NCBI GenBank assembly: GCA_000181795.3
Contig: CM012955.1
Coordinates: 726,848-790,847, forward strand
DNA length: 64,000 nucleotides
Source: Trichinella spiralis
Taxonomy: Eukaryota > Nematoda > Enoplea > Trichinellida > Trichinellidae
Direction of reading: 5' to 3'
Part shown: in pieces, positions 1-12,402 of the stretch
How the letters are laid out: every line of letters begins with the position of its first letter
Numbering within the stretch: position 1 is the first letter of the stretch
Program-made: the position numbers and the translations under genes
Notes under the pieces: generated by a model
Seen by the model: only the letters and a program-made list of their open reading frames with translations
Database searches by the model: none
Told to the model about the DNA's origin: nothing

Positions 1-1150
1 ATCTGTTCGTTTTTACATTAATTATAAAATGAACAGAAAAATTTATATAAAATAGACGTTATTGACATTAATAAGTCATTCATTTTGCTGCACGCAATTT
101 TTAAAGTCAAATTTCATTGAAAAGTAAATATTTTTAGAATTCTGAAAATAATGCGTTGAAAATTTTTTTCTTTCCTTCCCAAACATTGTGATAAAGTTTC
201 TGAAATGAGGAATCATTACTAAAAATGAGAAATCAGAATTGCGTAATTCGAGAAATCATTGTTCTAACACAGATTGCATTTATGCCACTTTTACGTTTTA
301 ATTTTGGTGATGAATTTTTTTTTGTTTCACGCAGCATCTGGTTTCATTGGACGCAAATAAATTTGTTTACATTGACATATAACGCACTGAACTAATCAAT
401 CTTCAAAGCAATGGCATGCGAAAAGCAATAACAGCGTAGCAATCTTTTTCCTGATATTACACTTCTTCATTCTCTTCCTGCGTTATGCACCATTTGATTT
501 CCTTATCGCCAATCGCTTTTATAATATTATTAAAAGTCTGTTTCTGTATAAGCGTAAGTTGAATATTATTATAATGCTCTTTTTGCATCTAAAACTTCTG
601 CTTTTTACAATAACTACGTTTACTGTTTATAATTTGTTTACAATAACCCATGTATGTATCTTATAACGTAAGTTGCATGTGAAAAATATTGTTATAATAA
701 TATACACAAGTACACATGTATTTTTTCTTATCATAAAATGAGTTTTAAAAGAAAAATAAGTGTTAAAATAATATCTTTTCAAAAATACATAAAATTAAAA
801 GTTCCAATTTATAACATCACAAACTGCCGGTTATCAACTTCATTATAGTAATTTTTAGACAATAAGAATTGCTCTTGCTTGTTTTGATCGTAACTTTCAC
901 AGTACGAGTCGTAAATTAAATATGAACAATTATGAACGCATTGATTATTTAAAGTTAGTTTAGAAATAAGTATTACTTACAATTTATATATGTTTTTAAC
1001 TGTTGAAATTTAAAAGCAATAATAAATTGTCATCTACACAACTGCACTTGATGTGCAATGCAAAAATTGTTTACTTTAAATAAAACGTTAAGAAAAAATT
1101 AAATATTTAATTAAAAATGACAGCTGATTTCAATATTGTAGATATTGTCC
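1..1150. other. AT-rich flank, no gene seen
   Basis: Very AT-rich sequence with scattered stops in all frames. I see no exon-like open stretch with splice sites and no recognisable RNA gene. A short ATG-initiated frame at 1117 closes after 22 codons and is probably not used. Confidence 0.5.
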
Positions 1151-1545
1151 ATGTATCTCTCGCACTGTCAATTCAATATATGTGAAGAAGAATACTTGGA
1201 AATTATTGAAATTTGTCAAGGAAAACTTCATTCGTGTCCTGATAAGGAGGCGCTGTATGTTATTTGTATGAAAAAATGCTTTATGAATTATAATTCAGAA
1301 GAAGAAATCGATATTCTGGAAGCCGTAAATCGAAGCTTATCTGAATTTATGGAAAATAACAATTCTGCATTACTTTAAGGAGATGATGTTCAATGTACAT
1401 TTTATGTGATTTACTTGAATTTATTGAATACGTAATAAAGTTGAACCATTTGAATGAAAAGTATCCGAATAAGGAACAACATAAGGCCATTCATCATGAG
1501 CTGACGCTGTTGTTCACTCTTTGCAAAATACTTTTTGACCGTTGA
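1151..1545 (+). CDS. hypothetical small acidic protein (possible two-exon gene)
   Basis: I do not recognise this protein. An ATG at 1151 opens a 76-codon frame ending at 1378. It is rich in Glu, Ile and Cys, with motifs such as EEEYLEIIEICQGKL and KCFMNYNSEEE. A second open stretch in another frame (1387-1545) has similar composition (LNHLNEKYPNKEQHKAIHH). Removing an intron from 1325 (GCC|gtaaat) to 1440 (aataaag) joins both in frame as a 92-residue protein, but that acceptor lacks a pyrimidine tract. An AG at 1140-1141 lies 9 nt before the ATG, as at the other genes here. Alternatives are a single-exon 76-codon ORF, a frameshifted relic, or chance. No membrane segment or signal peptide is visible. 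Confidence 0.3.
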
Positions 1546-3390
1546 AATACTTTAATGCAATAATCTCACTGCTACTATTGATAAAGCATTTCGAATACAT
1601 TTATACGTGAAACGATTCAACTGTTGTTATACAACTTTGGCTCTCGCCAGAGTATCTCAAACACGCGTTCGTATAGAGCCATGGTTGGACATGAATTTTG
1701 GGTATTATTGAATAAAATTATGATCTGCGCCTGAGATGATAAATTTTTGCTTGTTACATTTTATTACGCAAGCTTGATTCTTGTATTTCGTATTTTTCTA
1801 AAATCAAGAAGCGCTATTGTTCGCCGTTTCGACTTCCTGGCCAGTAATTTCATCCCACGTCTCATTACGGCAAAACAAAAATGTTGTTCGCATAGTGTTT
1901 GTTCACCTTCACGGCCGCATGCCATATTCACATCCAACATTACAATCTGGATTTTACCCTCCTCAAACGTTGTATTTTGTTGATCAAATTCTGCGTTCAC
2001 CCGGTAAAAACTGTAGCGAATAACAGAGAAATTAAAAGTATTACGTTCCTTTAAGAATAATTTTGATAAACAAAAACAACAATTTGCTGAACAACTGTAT
2101 TCCCAGTAAAACAATAATGAAGAAATTTCTTCTCAGAATGACAACTCTTATTCAAGAGCTGTTGCATTCCTACTTCAAATATGTAGGCTCTCAAATGGCT
2201 GCATTCAAGGCAGCCAAGTAGTATTACAGATGTCTGTGATAGGTTATTGCTCTCTGATTTCATGTATTACTTTGCTTGTCATCAATAATTTTCGCACTTT
2301 GTACTTAAATACGCATCTAAACCAACTTCCATCTAAACTTTTCTATACAATACGCTGTTATTAACAGATAAAACTGCAATTAATTTCAAATGATCTATGA
2401 AACCCTTTATATGCTTTTATTTTAAATATGAATGAAATAAAACTTGATTCATTATCATGTAATTTTATGAAATGTTACTGTAATATAGCAAAGCTTTATT
2501 TAACGTCTTCTGAAATAAGTAAAAATCTGAAATTCATTTTCTTTGAACAGAATTTAATGAAGTAATTAAATTTGCCGTTTTTTTTATTTTGTAATGCATT
2601 TCTAATAATTTATAAGGCTTTTCAAATCAAATGAAAATTTATTGAACGTGATTATTAATAAATGACAAACCTTTTATAACGTTGACAGAGCAAATAACAT
2701 AAGCCAATAGTGAATTAGAAAATCATTAAATTATTAATAAAGTATAAAATATATAAAATAATGATGAAACGTTAATTTAATATCTTTGACAAAGAAAAAA
2801 ATCACCGATAAATAAAAGTAGCATCGCTAAAAAATAATTTTTAAATATTTAAATATATATATATTTAAATTATTAATTTTATTAAAACACTATTTGTCCA
2901 AGATATTTTTTTATTGTTTCTTCCTGCTTACTGTAATAAATAAAATTGCTGTTTTATTTGAAAAACCTTTTAATAATTTTTCAAAAGTATACTAAAAATT
3001 TTAAAAACATTTTACAAATTTAAAGGTAATATAAATTGATCACAATACCAACGGAATAAAATTCTTAAATTCCTCAACTTAACCTACATTTTCTTTACCT
3101 GCATTTACTTATTTTACTGAACATGACGGGTTAAAGTTCTTTGTTGTAGTTGTGTTTGGCACGCTCGTGGCTCTCTGTTGCGAATGTTTTTGGTTGCTTC
3201 TTCAGACTCATTTGCTTTTTGATTTGAATAGGCATTAACTGCTTAAATAACTCTTAATAGTTTCTCATTATACGATTGCGTAATTTTATGTAATCCTTTG
3301 TGCTTCGGCGAGACCATTTTTAGTTATTTATAATTATTGTTTTTGATCAGTTCACTTTAAATTTATTAAATTCAATTTTATTTTACTTTA
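1546..3390. other. intergenic region with a weak minus-strand exon candidate
   Basis: Mostly AT-rich. On the minus strand 1764-2114 is open; within it 1869-2010 is bounded by an acceptor-like ctacag and a donor-like GCC|gtaatg and would encode a hydrophilic segment containing CGREGEQTLCEQHFCF. I could not connect it to other exons or to a known family. From about 2280 to 3100 I see nothing. 3120-3390 is somewhat less AT-rich and lies directly upstream of TNPO3, so it probably carries that gene's promoter. Confidence 0.3.
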
Positions 3391-3400
3391 GATTGTGGAG
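3382..3400 (+). promoter_or_regulatory. splice acceptor 9 nt upstream of the TNPO3 start
   Basis: A pyrimidine-rich stretch ends in tttacttag-like sequence with AG at 3390-3391, followed by a 9-nt leader and ATG at 3401. No upstream coding exon is evident, so this may be a trans-splice acceptor or the acceptor of a non-coding first exon. Confidence 0.5.
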
Positions 3401-6400
3401 ATGGACGTCGATTCGCTTGTCACAAACGTAATCTGTGCGGTGAGGACGATGTCGGCTGGCTCAAATGTTGAAGAAATTCGGAGTGCTACAAATTGGCTTA
3501 ATGAATTTCAGCAGTCGGTAAATGTTAACTAGATTATTAAATTTGATTTCTTAACGTTTTAAATGTTAAGTTTCTTTTTTTATAATCTGTCCATTTTGTT
3601 TTAAACATTTTCAACATTAATCATATAAAATGCATTTTATTTGTAAAGTACAATTTCAATTTAATATTGAGATAATTTTCATTAAAAAACTTTGTTTTTT
3701 TGATTTTGAGTTTTCTCATTTGTTATCTAACACTGTAAATTGTAGGATATGGCCGTCGCTGTTGCGGAAAAAATTTTGAATAATGATGCTTTGCCGGCCG
3801 CGTGGACATTTGCCGCAACGACAATTAGGACAAAATTGTTGAAGAATTTTCAACAGGCTTCCAGTGAATCGTATTCAGTGTTTTTTGATTCGTTGGCCAC
3901 CTTATTAATGTAATCGGCAGCTTAATTAATCAATAATGTCGTTTGAAATTTGAAATATTTTTAGAAAATTTTATGCTATGGGAATGAAACCTGTTGTGGC
4001 GACTCTTTCTTCGGCGATCGCAGTTTTGCACATTAGAGTTCAAGATTGGAAAGATCCAGTTTTGGATTTGTCTTCCAAGTAATGATTTAAATATGTAAAG
4101 GTTAATGTTTATTTATTTGTTTTGAATTTAGGCTTGTTACTGGAAATCAACACTTGCTCTTTCTTTCAGTATTGTCGACATACGCCGAAGAATTGAGTAA
4201 CGACCGGCTTCGCGTTGGAATATGTCGTCGACAAGAGTTGAAGCAAGCAATGCATTTGCAGATGAATAATGTCATGCAATGCATAGTATGTATAATTTTT
4301 TTGAAACATAAATTAATAAATTTCTAATTATTAAATTGATAAAGTTTAAAAATTTAAATTAAAGTTAGTTAAACAACTTTTTCAAATACTGTAAATTCGT
4401 ACTTAGATTTAGTTTCGAATATAATCGAATATAAAATGTAGTAACCCAAGCAGGGGTTTTTAGAATGCGTATTATTTTTCTGTTAAATATTCATTATAAT
4501 TTAATGTATTATAAAAATAATTAGTTTATTTCTAATTTGATAAATATGAATTGAATAGTTATGTTTATATAGTTAGATTTATTTTATAAAAATTATTTTG
4601 AATTCAGCATCGAATATATAATTAATTAATATTTCTTTTACTTTGGAAGAAATAGTTGTTTTTCTGGGCAATAATCTCAACTGCTGTTATACAATAGAAT
4701 AAAAGTCTCATAATTGGTTTATTCAGACTTCCATTTTTGCTATGAACGGAACAGTAAGAGAATGCCTCGCCGCGCAGCACTGTGCATTGCAGTGCCTTTC
4801 TCATTTAATTGGTCCCATTTTTCCACCGAATGAAGTTATTCAATATCCATTATTTGGCACGATTTTGGAAATTTTGGTACGTATTTATTTTGATCGAAAT
4901 ATTAGCAGAAATTTTCAGTTGAAGCAACAAATGATTATGATGATGTAATGCTGTTTTCTTCTTTTAGAAAGATCAGTCGGCGGATGCCGCCATTCACGAA
5001 TGTGCTGCAGAATGTGCATCGAATTTTTTGCTTGAAATTGCAGATATGGTCAGAATATTGTTTTAATTATTTGTTTTTTATTTTATAATGATGATTTTCA
5101 TTATTTGTTATATATATATATATATATATATGTTTATTGTTTTTATTTTCAGCAATACAAGCCCTCGTTTTCTCTCCAACACTATAAGCATATTATACTG
5201 GAATTGTTCGAATTGCTGCCGATGTTGTCCACTGCTGTGACGGAGAAAGATGAGCGAAAGTAAAAAAAAGTTGTTATTATACTTGTAATTTATGTTAATG
5301 TAGGCAAAGCGATTATGTTGTTTGATATGTAGATCCATATTTTTGATTATGTAACCGATTGTACTTGTTTTTTTTGTTTTTCTAGAATTCAGAGTTACGT
5401 GAAGCTTTTCGTAGAATTGAGTGAATCGTGCATCACTACTATGATCACTGAAGCCGACCCAGATATTGGCAAAAAGCCAGTGACATTGATGCTCGACATC
5501 TTTACTTTCAAAGATTATCAAGTAAATGTTTCTTTTCTGGTTTCATTACTTTTTCTGAAAACTTTACAGACAGCTTTGAAAATTTGCTTTTCTTCACTAG
5601 ACAAAAAATTAACCTTGTCCAAATGTTTCATTTTTGTTTTTTCTTTGCAGCTTATTTTAAAAACGTTCAGCTTTTGGTATTTATTATCCGAAGCGGTTTA
5701 TAAAATGAACGACCATTGCAATATAGAAGAAGAAATTTATAAATACGTGAGTGAATTAATGAACCTATGCCGCTATGAAGAAGACATGGTAAGTCGATAT
5801 TTTTTTGTATGCGCATTTGTTTCGGCATGTTTGCAGTATTTTGTGATCGGCTTATTTCATATAGCTTATTATTCCGTACGGTGGCGAATTTGAAGATTTT
5901 CGTTTCATGGCTCGCGAGTCGATCAGAGATGTCACCTTCATGGTTGGCTCTATAAATCTTTTGAAGAAGGTGATACCGCGGTGAAAAATTTTTTTCAACA
6001 ATTTCATCGTATTTCTTGCAGATTTACAAAAAATTAACCAGCTGCGGAGACGATTGGCGTAAAGTGGAAGCATGCATGTATGTACTTTCATCGGTGTCGG
6101 GCATTTCGCCTTTGTAAGTTGAATTTTATCATTTATTTTCGTGTTGTTATTACAGTACATTACATCTGTATTGTAGGGAACATTTTGAGCAGACTGGAGA
6201 AGTTTTCAGCTCAATTACAACAATGCCACCGGACATCCACCCTTGTCTTATCCGAGCTGCGTTGGATTTCGTGATTTGCTCTTACAAATGGCTTTGTTAC
6301 AATCCAGAATATTATGGTCCGTTTTATTCGTTTTTTTCTCCAGAATTTTAAATAATATTTTCCATTTTCTGTTGCAGATGCGACATTTAAATTTGTTCTT

Positions 6401-8709
6401 GCTTGTTTCAACATTCCAAAGTTACAGAACATGGCTTCGGGAGCAGTGGTTTACTTGAGTGACCAACGAAGTGCAGTCGTATTTTTGGACGACTTGATCA
6501 ACATACTCAAAAATGCTTTTCGAAGTGAAGCGTCTTCAAAAATCACTTCCCGCTTGATCGGAGGTTTTTCTTGTTGTTGTTTATTTAAATTATTTATTGA
6601 TTTTTTTCTACTTGTTTTTTTTCCTTTAATACTTCATTTTGATATATTAATATTGACCGTAGATGTCATTTGCTGGCAGACTGTTGTTGTTCTGATGTGA
6701 GTTACACGTTATGATTTACCTTTTAGCTGTCATGAACATTATGAAGGCGTCAGCATTCGAACGGTTGAAACCGACAATGATTGAACTGATTTCGGATCAA
6801 GTGAACCGTTTGACTGACGTAAGAATATTATTTATTTATCTGTTTGTTCATTTATTGCTTTATTTTTTTGCATATGTAATTTCAACGTTAATAAGCAATT
6901 TAGGTGATGAGAGTTGCGAGCGCAGATAATTGTATTCCTCGACGAGCTGTCTACTATCTCGACAATATTTCAATTTTTTTTCGCTCTGTAAAACTTCAAG
7001 TTGACAAGGACGATTATCATCCATTTTTTCCAATTTGTACCCAAGTATGTTTTGTATAAGTTTTGGATTATTTATTTTTTTGGAATTGCCAAATATTTTT
7101 TTCTTTTCGACTTATTATTCAAGTTCATAAATTACCAAATTCTTCATTATTGATTGAAACTAGTGTCAGTTATCTGGTGTATATTTTTAACAACACGTAA
7201 AGATCTTTTTTGTTGTAAATGTCATTAGTTGGAATGCAATTTGCGTTCATTTCTTTTTCCGTTCGCAAACAGATGTGGAGAATGAATGAATGAACAATTT
7301 CCAGTTGGAACTGTTCGAAATTTGCAAGGAAAATATTCAAGTATTGGGTTCGTGTTTTCTATTTTCAGTTATGCCCATTATTATTGGAAATCTGCGAAGC
7401 TGCTGCTGGGGATTACAGTATCAGTGAACATGCCTGTCGAGGGTTGCGTCACATATTTCGTTGTTTGGGACGAACCGCATTGGTGTTTCTGGAACCCGTC
7501 ACCATCAAAGTATACGTGCCAATATTTGATTTGGTTAATTTTTGAATTGATATGGAAAAATTTTTTCGTTTTTCAGATTTACACGATGTACCAGAAGACC
7601 GGCTACTCTTGCTATATGTATATGGCGAGCATTTTGACTGACCAATTTGGTGAACATCCGGAATTTCGTTCCGGTCTGCAGCAATTGTTCAACGTAAAAT
7701 ATGAATGGATACCGTTTTCGTTTGTTTGTTTTTTCGTCTTGTTCACTGCTCGATGTTGTAGGCTATGATTCCAATAGCATTCCAACAGTTGAGCAAGAAA
7801 AATTTCTCCGATGATTGTAGCGAGACGTTGGATGATCTATTCCGTTTTGTGCATCGGTAAAAATGCCCATTTGAGTTGTAGACTTGAACAATGCTTGTTC
7901 CATTTGCATATTTTTCAGCTATTTTGTCTGCTTTCCCGATGCATTTGCTTCGGTCCAGTTGCAGGAAGTGATGATTAAATTGGTCATTGCAACGTCCAAT
8001 ATCAATACGGATGTGTCGTTTCGCAGTATGTGCGTTTTTGTGCGCACGTTGTTTGAGTTTGTCTCCAATGACAAAGATGCAAAAGTGAGTTGTAGTAGTG
8101 TATATTTGCATTTGCCGAGCAATGTGAAGAAATCATTGCCAATTTGGATTGATCAAATTTGAAAAAAAACAACTGCAACACTTCAGGAATTTAAAGAGAG
8201 AAAAGAAGAAGATGTAAAAATTATCAATGCTTACGTGATGAAGTTTGGTTTTGAGCTGGTATTTACTCTTCTCAAGGCGGCCATAATGCACATTGAACAT
8301 TCGATCAGCGAAGCGGTGGGCGAAGTGTTGTACGTTATAGCCAAGTACAACCATGATGTGAGTGGATTTTTTAAAAATATTTTTCATAGAATTGCCCCAA
8401 CCCTTGTGTCTTATTCTGCTTCTCGTATTATCATAGCTTTTTGTATCTTGGCTGAAACAGTCGATCCAGTGCTTTGCTAATGAAAACGCTGAGATGACCG
8501 AACATTTGGAAGACATTGGAGCAGAGTTGGCACAGTATGTGTTGTGTTGCATATATTTATTTTTTTTATTTTTTTACTGTTAACGCGATATATATACATA
8601 TATTTATTATTTATCTATTTATTTATTTATTTTTATTTATATTTATAGAGTAACGGGACGTGGAGATTATGTTAATTGCGTGTCATGTTTAGCAGATTTA
8701 TATCGTTAA
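3401..8709 (+). CDS. TNPO3: transportin-3 (importin-beta family SR-protein import receptor)
   Basis: Twenty-two exons join without a phase break into 913 codons (human TNPO3 has 923): 3401-3517, 3746-3909, 3965-4078, 4132-4285, 4727-4876, 4968-5048, 5153-5259, 5386-5521, 5651-5788, 5865-5969, 6022-6113, 6177-6316, 6378-6563, 6727-6818, 6904-7044, 7369-7509, 7577-7693, 7762-7856, 7919-8084, 8187-8357, 8461-8534, 8649-8709. Recognisable family stretches run in order: TFAATTIRTKL near the N terminus, GEFEDFRFMARESIRD and VTFMVGS in the middle, then SCYMYMASILTDQFG, SETLDDLFRF and a C terminus ending CLADLYR. The family consists of HEAT-repeat karyopherins that carry phosphorylated SR splicing factors into the nucleus and release them on RanGTP. 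Donors at 5049 (gtcaga) and 6317 (gtccgt) are weak. The importin-13 relative is less likely because the end-to-end match is to TNPO3. Confidence 0.93.
7305..7340 (+). other. possible 36-nt cassette exon inside a TNPO3 intron
   Basis: Within the 324-bp intron 7045-7368 an acceptor (tttccag, ending 7304) and a donor (CAA|gtattg) bracket 36 nt that keep phase 0 and encode LELFEICKENIQ. Skipping it gives the gap-free family match, so the main transcript should omit it. Confidence 0.25.
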
Positions 8710-9107
8710 AAGGAGTGATATTTATTTATCAGTATATCTATCAGTGTGTTCAGCTATCATTCTATCTGTGTGTGTGTGCGTTTATCTAATCATTCTATCT
8801 ATTTATCTTATCTATCATTTTTCTCTTTCTCTCTTTATATATATTTATTTATCCGTCTATTTGCCCATCTTATCTTTTTAAAGTTCACACGTTTTCCAGT
8901 GCTTGCTTACACGCATTGTTTCCACTTCAGTTAAGTGAGCAGCAGTTGATTTATGAGCAATAAAAATGTTTTTGTTAATTGTGGTTAATTTCATTTTTGT
9001 TTGCGTTGTTCAATGACAAGCCATATCAGGTTTACTGATTTGATTATTATCCTGATTTCCATAATATGATGACAAATATTTGCTGTTTTGCCGATCAATT
9101 ATTGTAG
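8710..9107. other. TNPO3 3' UTR and intercistronic region
   Basis: After the TNPO3 stop comes a pyrimidine-rich run of ctat, ttta and tgtg motifs (8740-8930), then AATAAA at 8959. About 143 bp separate that signal from the CCDC50-like acceptor at 9106-9107. No independent gene is visible. Confidence 0.6.
8959..8964 (+). terminator. poly(A) signal AATAAA for TNPO3
   Basis: Canonical hexamer 250 nt after the TNPO3 stop codon and the first good one on this strand after it. Confidence 0.6.
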
Positions 9108-9157
9108 CTGGTGAAAATGCTGTCGACGAGACGCTTGATTTGAACGTTGCGTTGACG
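9097..9157 (+). promoter_or_regulatory. splice acceptor and 50-nt leader of the CCDC50-like gene
   Basis: An acceptor-like attgtag ends at 9107. The leader 9108-9157 holds an upstream ATG at 9117 followed by an 8-codon uORF ending at 9143. In the main frame the leader is also open (GENAVDETLDL), so a missed upstream coding exon in phase 1 cannot be excluded. Confidence 0.4.
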
Positions 9158-10478
9158 ATGAATTCCACTACAGTGGATGAGGATGATCTGTCAGAGCAGC
9201 AGTCGACCAACATACGCCAAGGTTGTTGGTGGTTATAGTGCATATTTTATAATATATTGAAGGCAGTTTTTGCCTTTTCAGTTCGCCGGCAGTGGCAAGA
9301 AGTCGAAGATTTCAGCCTTGCTCAACGTCTGCAAGATGAAGAATGTAAACGAGCGTTTTTTTTGCTTGATTGACCAACCAGACAGAAATGAAAATGCAGA
9401 TTTGTAATGTTGTTGTTTTTTTCACTGTGCAGTCAACAGACATTACAACTTGAATCGTGGAGAAAGGCAGATTATTGGTACGGATTTGCGTTTGTCGAAA
9501 AAAGAGCAAGAAATTGAAGAGCACGAATATTGGAAACGACGCCACGAACAGGAGAGCAACGACGAACAATATGCTAGACAACTGCACCAGCAGTTGATGT
9601 TGGAACAAAGCCGTGATCAGCTTTTACTCGAAGCTCGTGACGAGGTGTGGGTGTGGTGGGATGATTGTTTTCGACGAGTTGTATTTGTTGGTTGGTTGAT
9701 TGATTCTAGGAAATTGCCAAACGTTTAATGGAAAGTGAAGAACGAAACAACAGTTTACCAATGGCAATGAAGAGTGAAGTAAGCTGCTTTTTTTTCTCTG
9801 TTGATTTCATGCTCGGTGAGGTTTGTTTGTCTGTTTGTAGCAAGAGAAAAGTGATTATTTGATGGCTTTACGTTTGGACGCAGTGGAGAGAAGCGCCCAT
9901 ACGGTTGAAACTCCCCAGTCGAAAAGCAGTTGTGATGGCGCCACCAATTCTTCAGCGGAAGAGGTAAGGAGATTCGTTCGCGTTTAATTTTCTCTAATCT
10001 TGAAATTTGCTCATCAAATATGGATTTTTACAGTTATTTCGAAAAAGCAAACTTTGCCTGAATATAAGCTGTTGTAATTAATTAATTAATTATAAAGCGC
10101 ATAAAATGAAGAAAAAACTGAGTGCTGTTGAATGATTTGCCCATAGACAAATAGTTGAAATGTTTTTTTTATTGTTGATTGCTTAGGTGGAAATTAATTT
10201 TTTTGGATAAATTTTTTTCATCAGGTGGTATATGTTGGTTATTTGAAAAGTGTTTTCAATTTCAAATTGATCTGTACTTTGGTTATTGCGTACAACAATT
10301 TCTTTTTTTTTGAAATAACGTTAGTTGTTTTTGTTTGAATATTTAGGTTATTGATTTTCAGGTTGCCAGTTTGGCGCCAATCTGCGGTGTGGAAAAGGAA
10401 GAAGAGACAGTTCAGCAGTTTAAAGATGCGAAGGTACAAAAAAAGATGAACATTTTCAAACAAAAGTTATTCAAATGA
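9158..10478 (+). CDS. CCDC50: CCDC50-like coiled-coil protein
   Basis: Exons 9158-9221, 9282-9344, 9433-9644, 9710-9778, 9841-9963 and 10362-10478 give 215 codons. The N-terminal half matches the CCDC50 family: SLAQRLQDEE, then a charged coiled coil (EQEIEEHEYWKRRHEQESND) and DEEIAKRLMESEE, which resembles the ubiquitin-binding MIU helices of vertebrate CCDC50/Ymer. Known members are cytosolic ubiquitin-binding adaptors in EGF-receptor, NF-kB and autophagy pathways; the role here is inferred. The last exon is read through a poor donor (AAG|gtacaa at 10434) to a TGA at 10476-10478, followed by AATAAA at 10847. Alternatively it splices at 10433 to 12403-12543. The start at 9158 is the first in-frame ATG. 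The gene sits closely behind TNPO3 on the same strand. Confidence 0.75.
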
Positions 10479-10668
10479 AAAAAACAAAAGAAGCAGATGA
10501 TTTTAATATTTTTTATTTTACAATGGAACAAAATGATCGATTGATCATTTTAGTTACTTAAGGTTTCAAATGAAAACAAAAAAAGCAGACGATTTTAATA
10601 TTTTTTGTTTTATAATTGAACAAAGTGATTTATCGGTCGATCGATTAATCATTCATTGTGTTAGTCAC
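10475..10668 (+). repeat. diverged tandem duplication, unit about 90-100 bp
   Basis: 10475-10557 and 10567-10668 share ordered blocks: aaatgaaaa, aagcaga, gattttaatatttttt, ttgaacaaa-like and gatcgatt, ending in ttagtta or ttagtca. It lies in the 3' UTR of the CCDC50-like gene. Confidence 0.7.
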
Positions 10669-10846
10669 ATAATGTTAGCTTGATTAGTAAGTAATAATGT
10701 TTATTGATGTACATATATATAATCATCAATTGATAAAGGTAGATTTATATTTTTTTCTTTCACTTATTTATATGTTCCTGTGATGTTCGTTGGTTATATA
10801 TAAATATAAATATATATATATTTGTACTCGTGTGATTATTGTCACC

Positions 10847-10852
10847 AATAAA
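10847..10852 (+). terminator. poly(A) signal AATAAA for the CCDC50-like gene
   Basis: Hexamer 369 nt after the read-through stop codon, supporting transcript ending here rather than at the distant candidate exon. Confidence 0.45.
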
Positions 10853-12402
10853 AAAGTGTATTGATAAAAGTTTTATCTTTAATGAGCGACCGTAAAAGAA
10901 TAATAAAAGTAATATCACAACCAGCCAGGCTGATGATGTTTGTATGAAATAAAAAAAAGAACACGAGAAAGAGGAGATGCTGCAAAAAAGTATTTAAAAG
11001 AAAACAAACAGTTTTAAGCCACAGACGGCATTTGAAATGTGTGAAAGTGAGTCAATAATTTGATGATCATCATCATTTAAAAAGTAAACGGATTTGATTG
11101 GAAAGAAAAAAAACTGGACATCGGTTACAGAGACGACGATGGGCGCGCGCATATCTGTATATTCAGTGCATATACTGAATATTACTTCCTGTCAATGGTA
11201 ATGAAAAGGCTTTTTATCCATCTAATTATCTATTTATCATTTGTAAATTTGCATTTGCAGTGTATTTTGGATGATCCTGTCTTTTTTCCACATTCATCGA
11301 AATCATGAACAAGAAGATATAAAATATAGATATATGTATATTTTGAACAAAACTATCGATGACAGTTTCGAAATGAGAACACAATAAAAATTGAATAAAA
11401 AAACGGAAACGGTTGTCTTCTTTTCCGACAAAACAGTGGCGCCAGTTTTTACAGTGACGTTCATAAAAATCTTTGGACCATTTTCGTGAGTGAAATCGAC
11501 TAAGAAGAGAGCAAGAGAGAAAGGACTAATTTTTCTCATGTCAGACAATTAGAGTCTTTGAGACTTGAACGAAAATGCAATCAATAAAATACTAATAATA
11601 ATGGTGGTGTGGCTTTTTCGGTTTCGTTTCACCTCGAAACAGGCAGACAAAATATGATTTGCAAAAAATCAAAAAAAGAGAGACACTTTGTCGATCATTG
11701 GCCTTGGGCATACAGTAGACACAGTAGGCGTTTTTGAGAAGCTCCAGGCTTTCTTGTAATTTTTTTTCTTATCTGAGCAGTAAAAAAACCATTTCATTCA
11801 GCAGACTCGCGACGACAAATCAGAAAGAGCATTGACAAAAAAAAACAAAACTCACAACAAGCATATTTTCAAAAAAAATAAATAAGTAAATAAAAGCAAA
11901 TAAAATATGAACTCATAAAAAACCATACGTGCACTGTTTCTTTTTTTTTTGATGATTTATGTTCTCTTGTACACGTAAACTGGCAGACAAGTGTGGATAG
12001 TGTGAGCTTGTTGTTGCACTGTACCACATAGTACTTGCATTTCTCTAATTTGTCAGTATTCTTCGTGTAAGGAGATTTTTACGAAAGAAAATTGAAACTT
12101 CAAAACAAACAAGTAAGTTATTTCAGCAAAAGCAGAATTTCACATCACATATATAAATGGATGGATGGATGGATGGATACATCGATAATGGGGAAAAGTT
12201 TCTCAAGGAACGACATCAGCAAAGCTAAACCAACACAGCAGTTCGCTTTTGACTAACTTTTCGTCTCCTATTGTTCCCTTCATGAAAACATCCATGCAAA
12301 ATACACAAACCGATCATCATTCATTCATTGGTTGGTGAATGAGCAAAATCGAAAAGTAAAATTCATCATAAATGAAATAAAATTTCTTCTTTCTTTACTC
12401 AG
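10853..12402. other. gene-free stretch after the CCDC50-like gene
   Basis: Purine-rich and AT-rich sequence with a four-copy GGAT run near 12159-12178 and no conserved coding segment. Part may be the 3' UTR of the convergent zinc-finger gene, although I found no convincing minus-strand AATAAA. Confidence 0.4.

Noticed and set aside
5399-5893. 164-codon plus-strand ORF
   Set aside because: It is two TNPO3 exons (5386-5521, 5651-5788) read through an intron; homology exists only in the exon parts.
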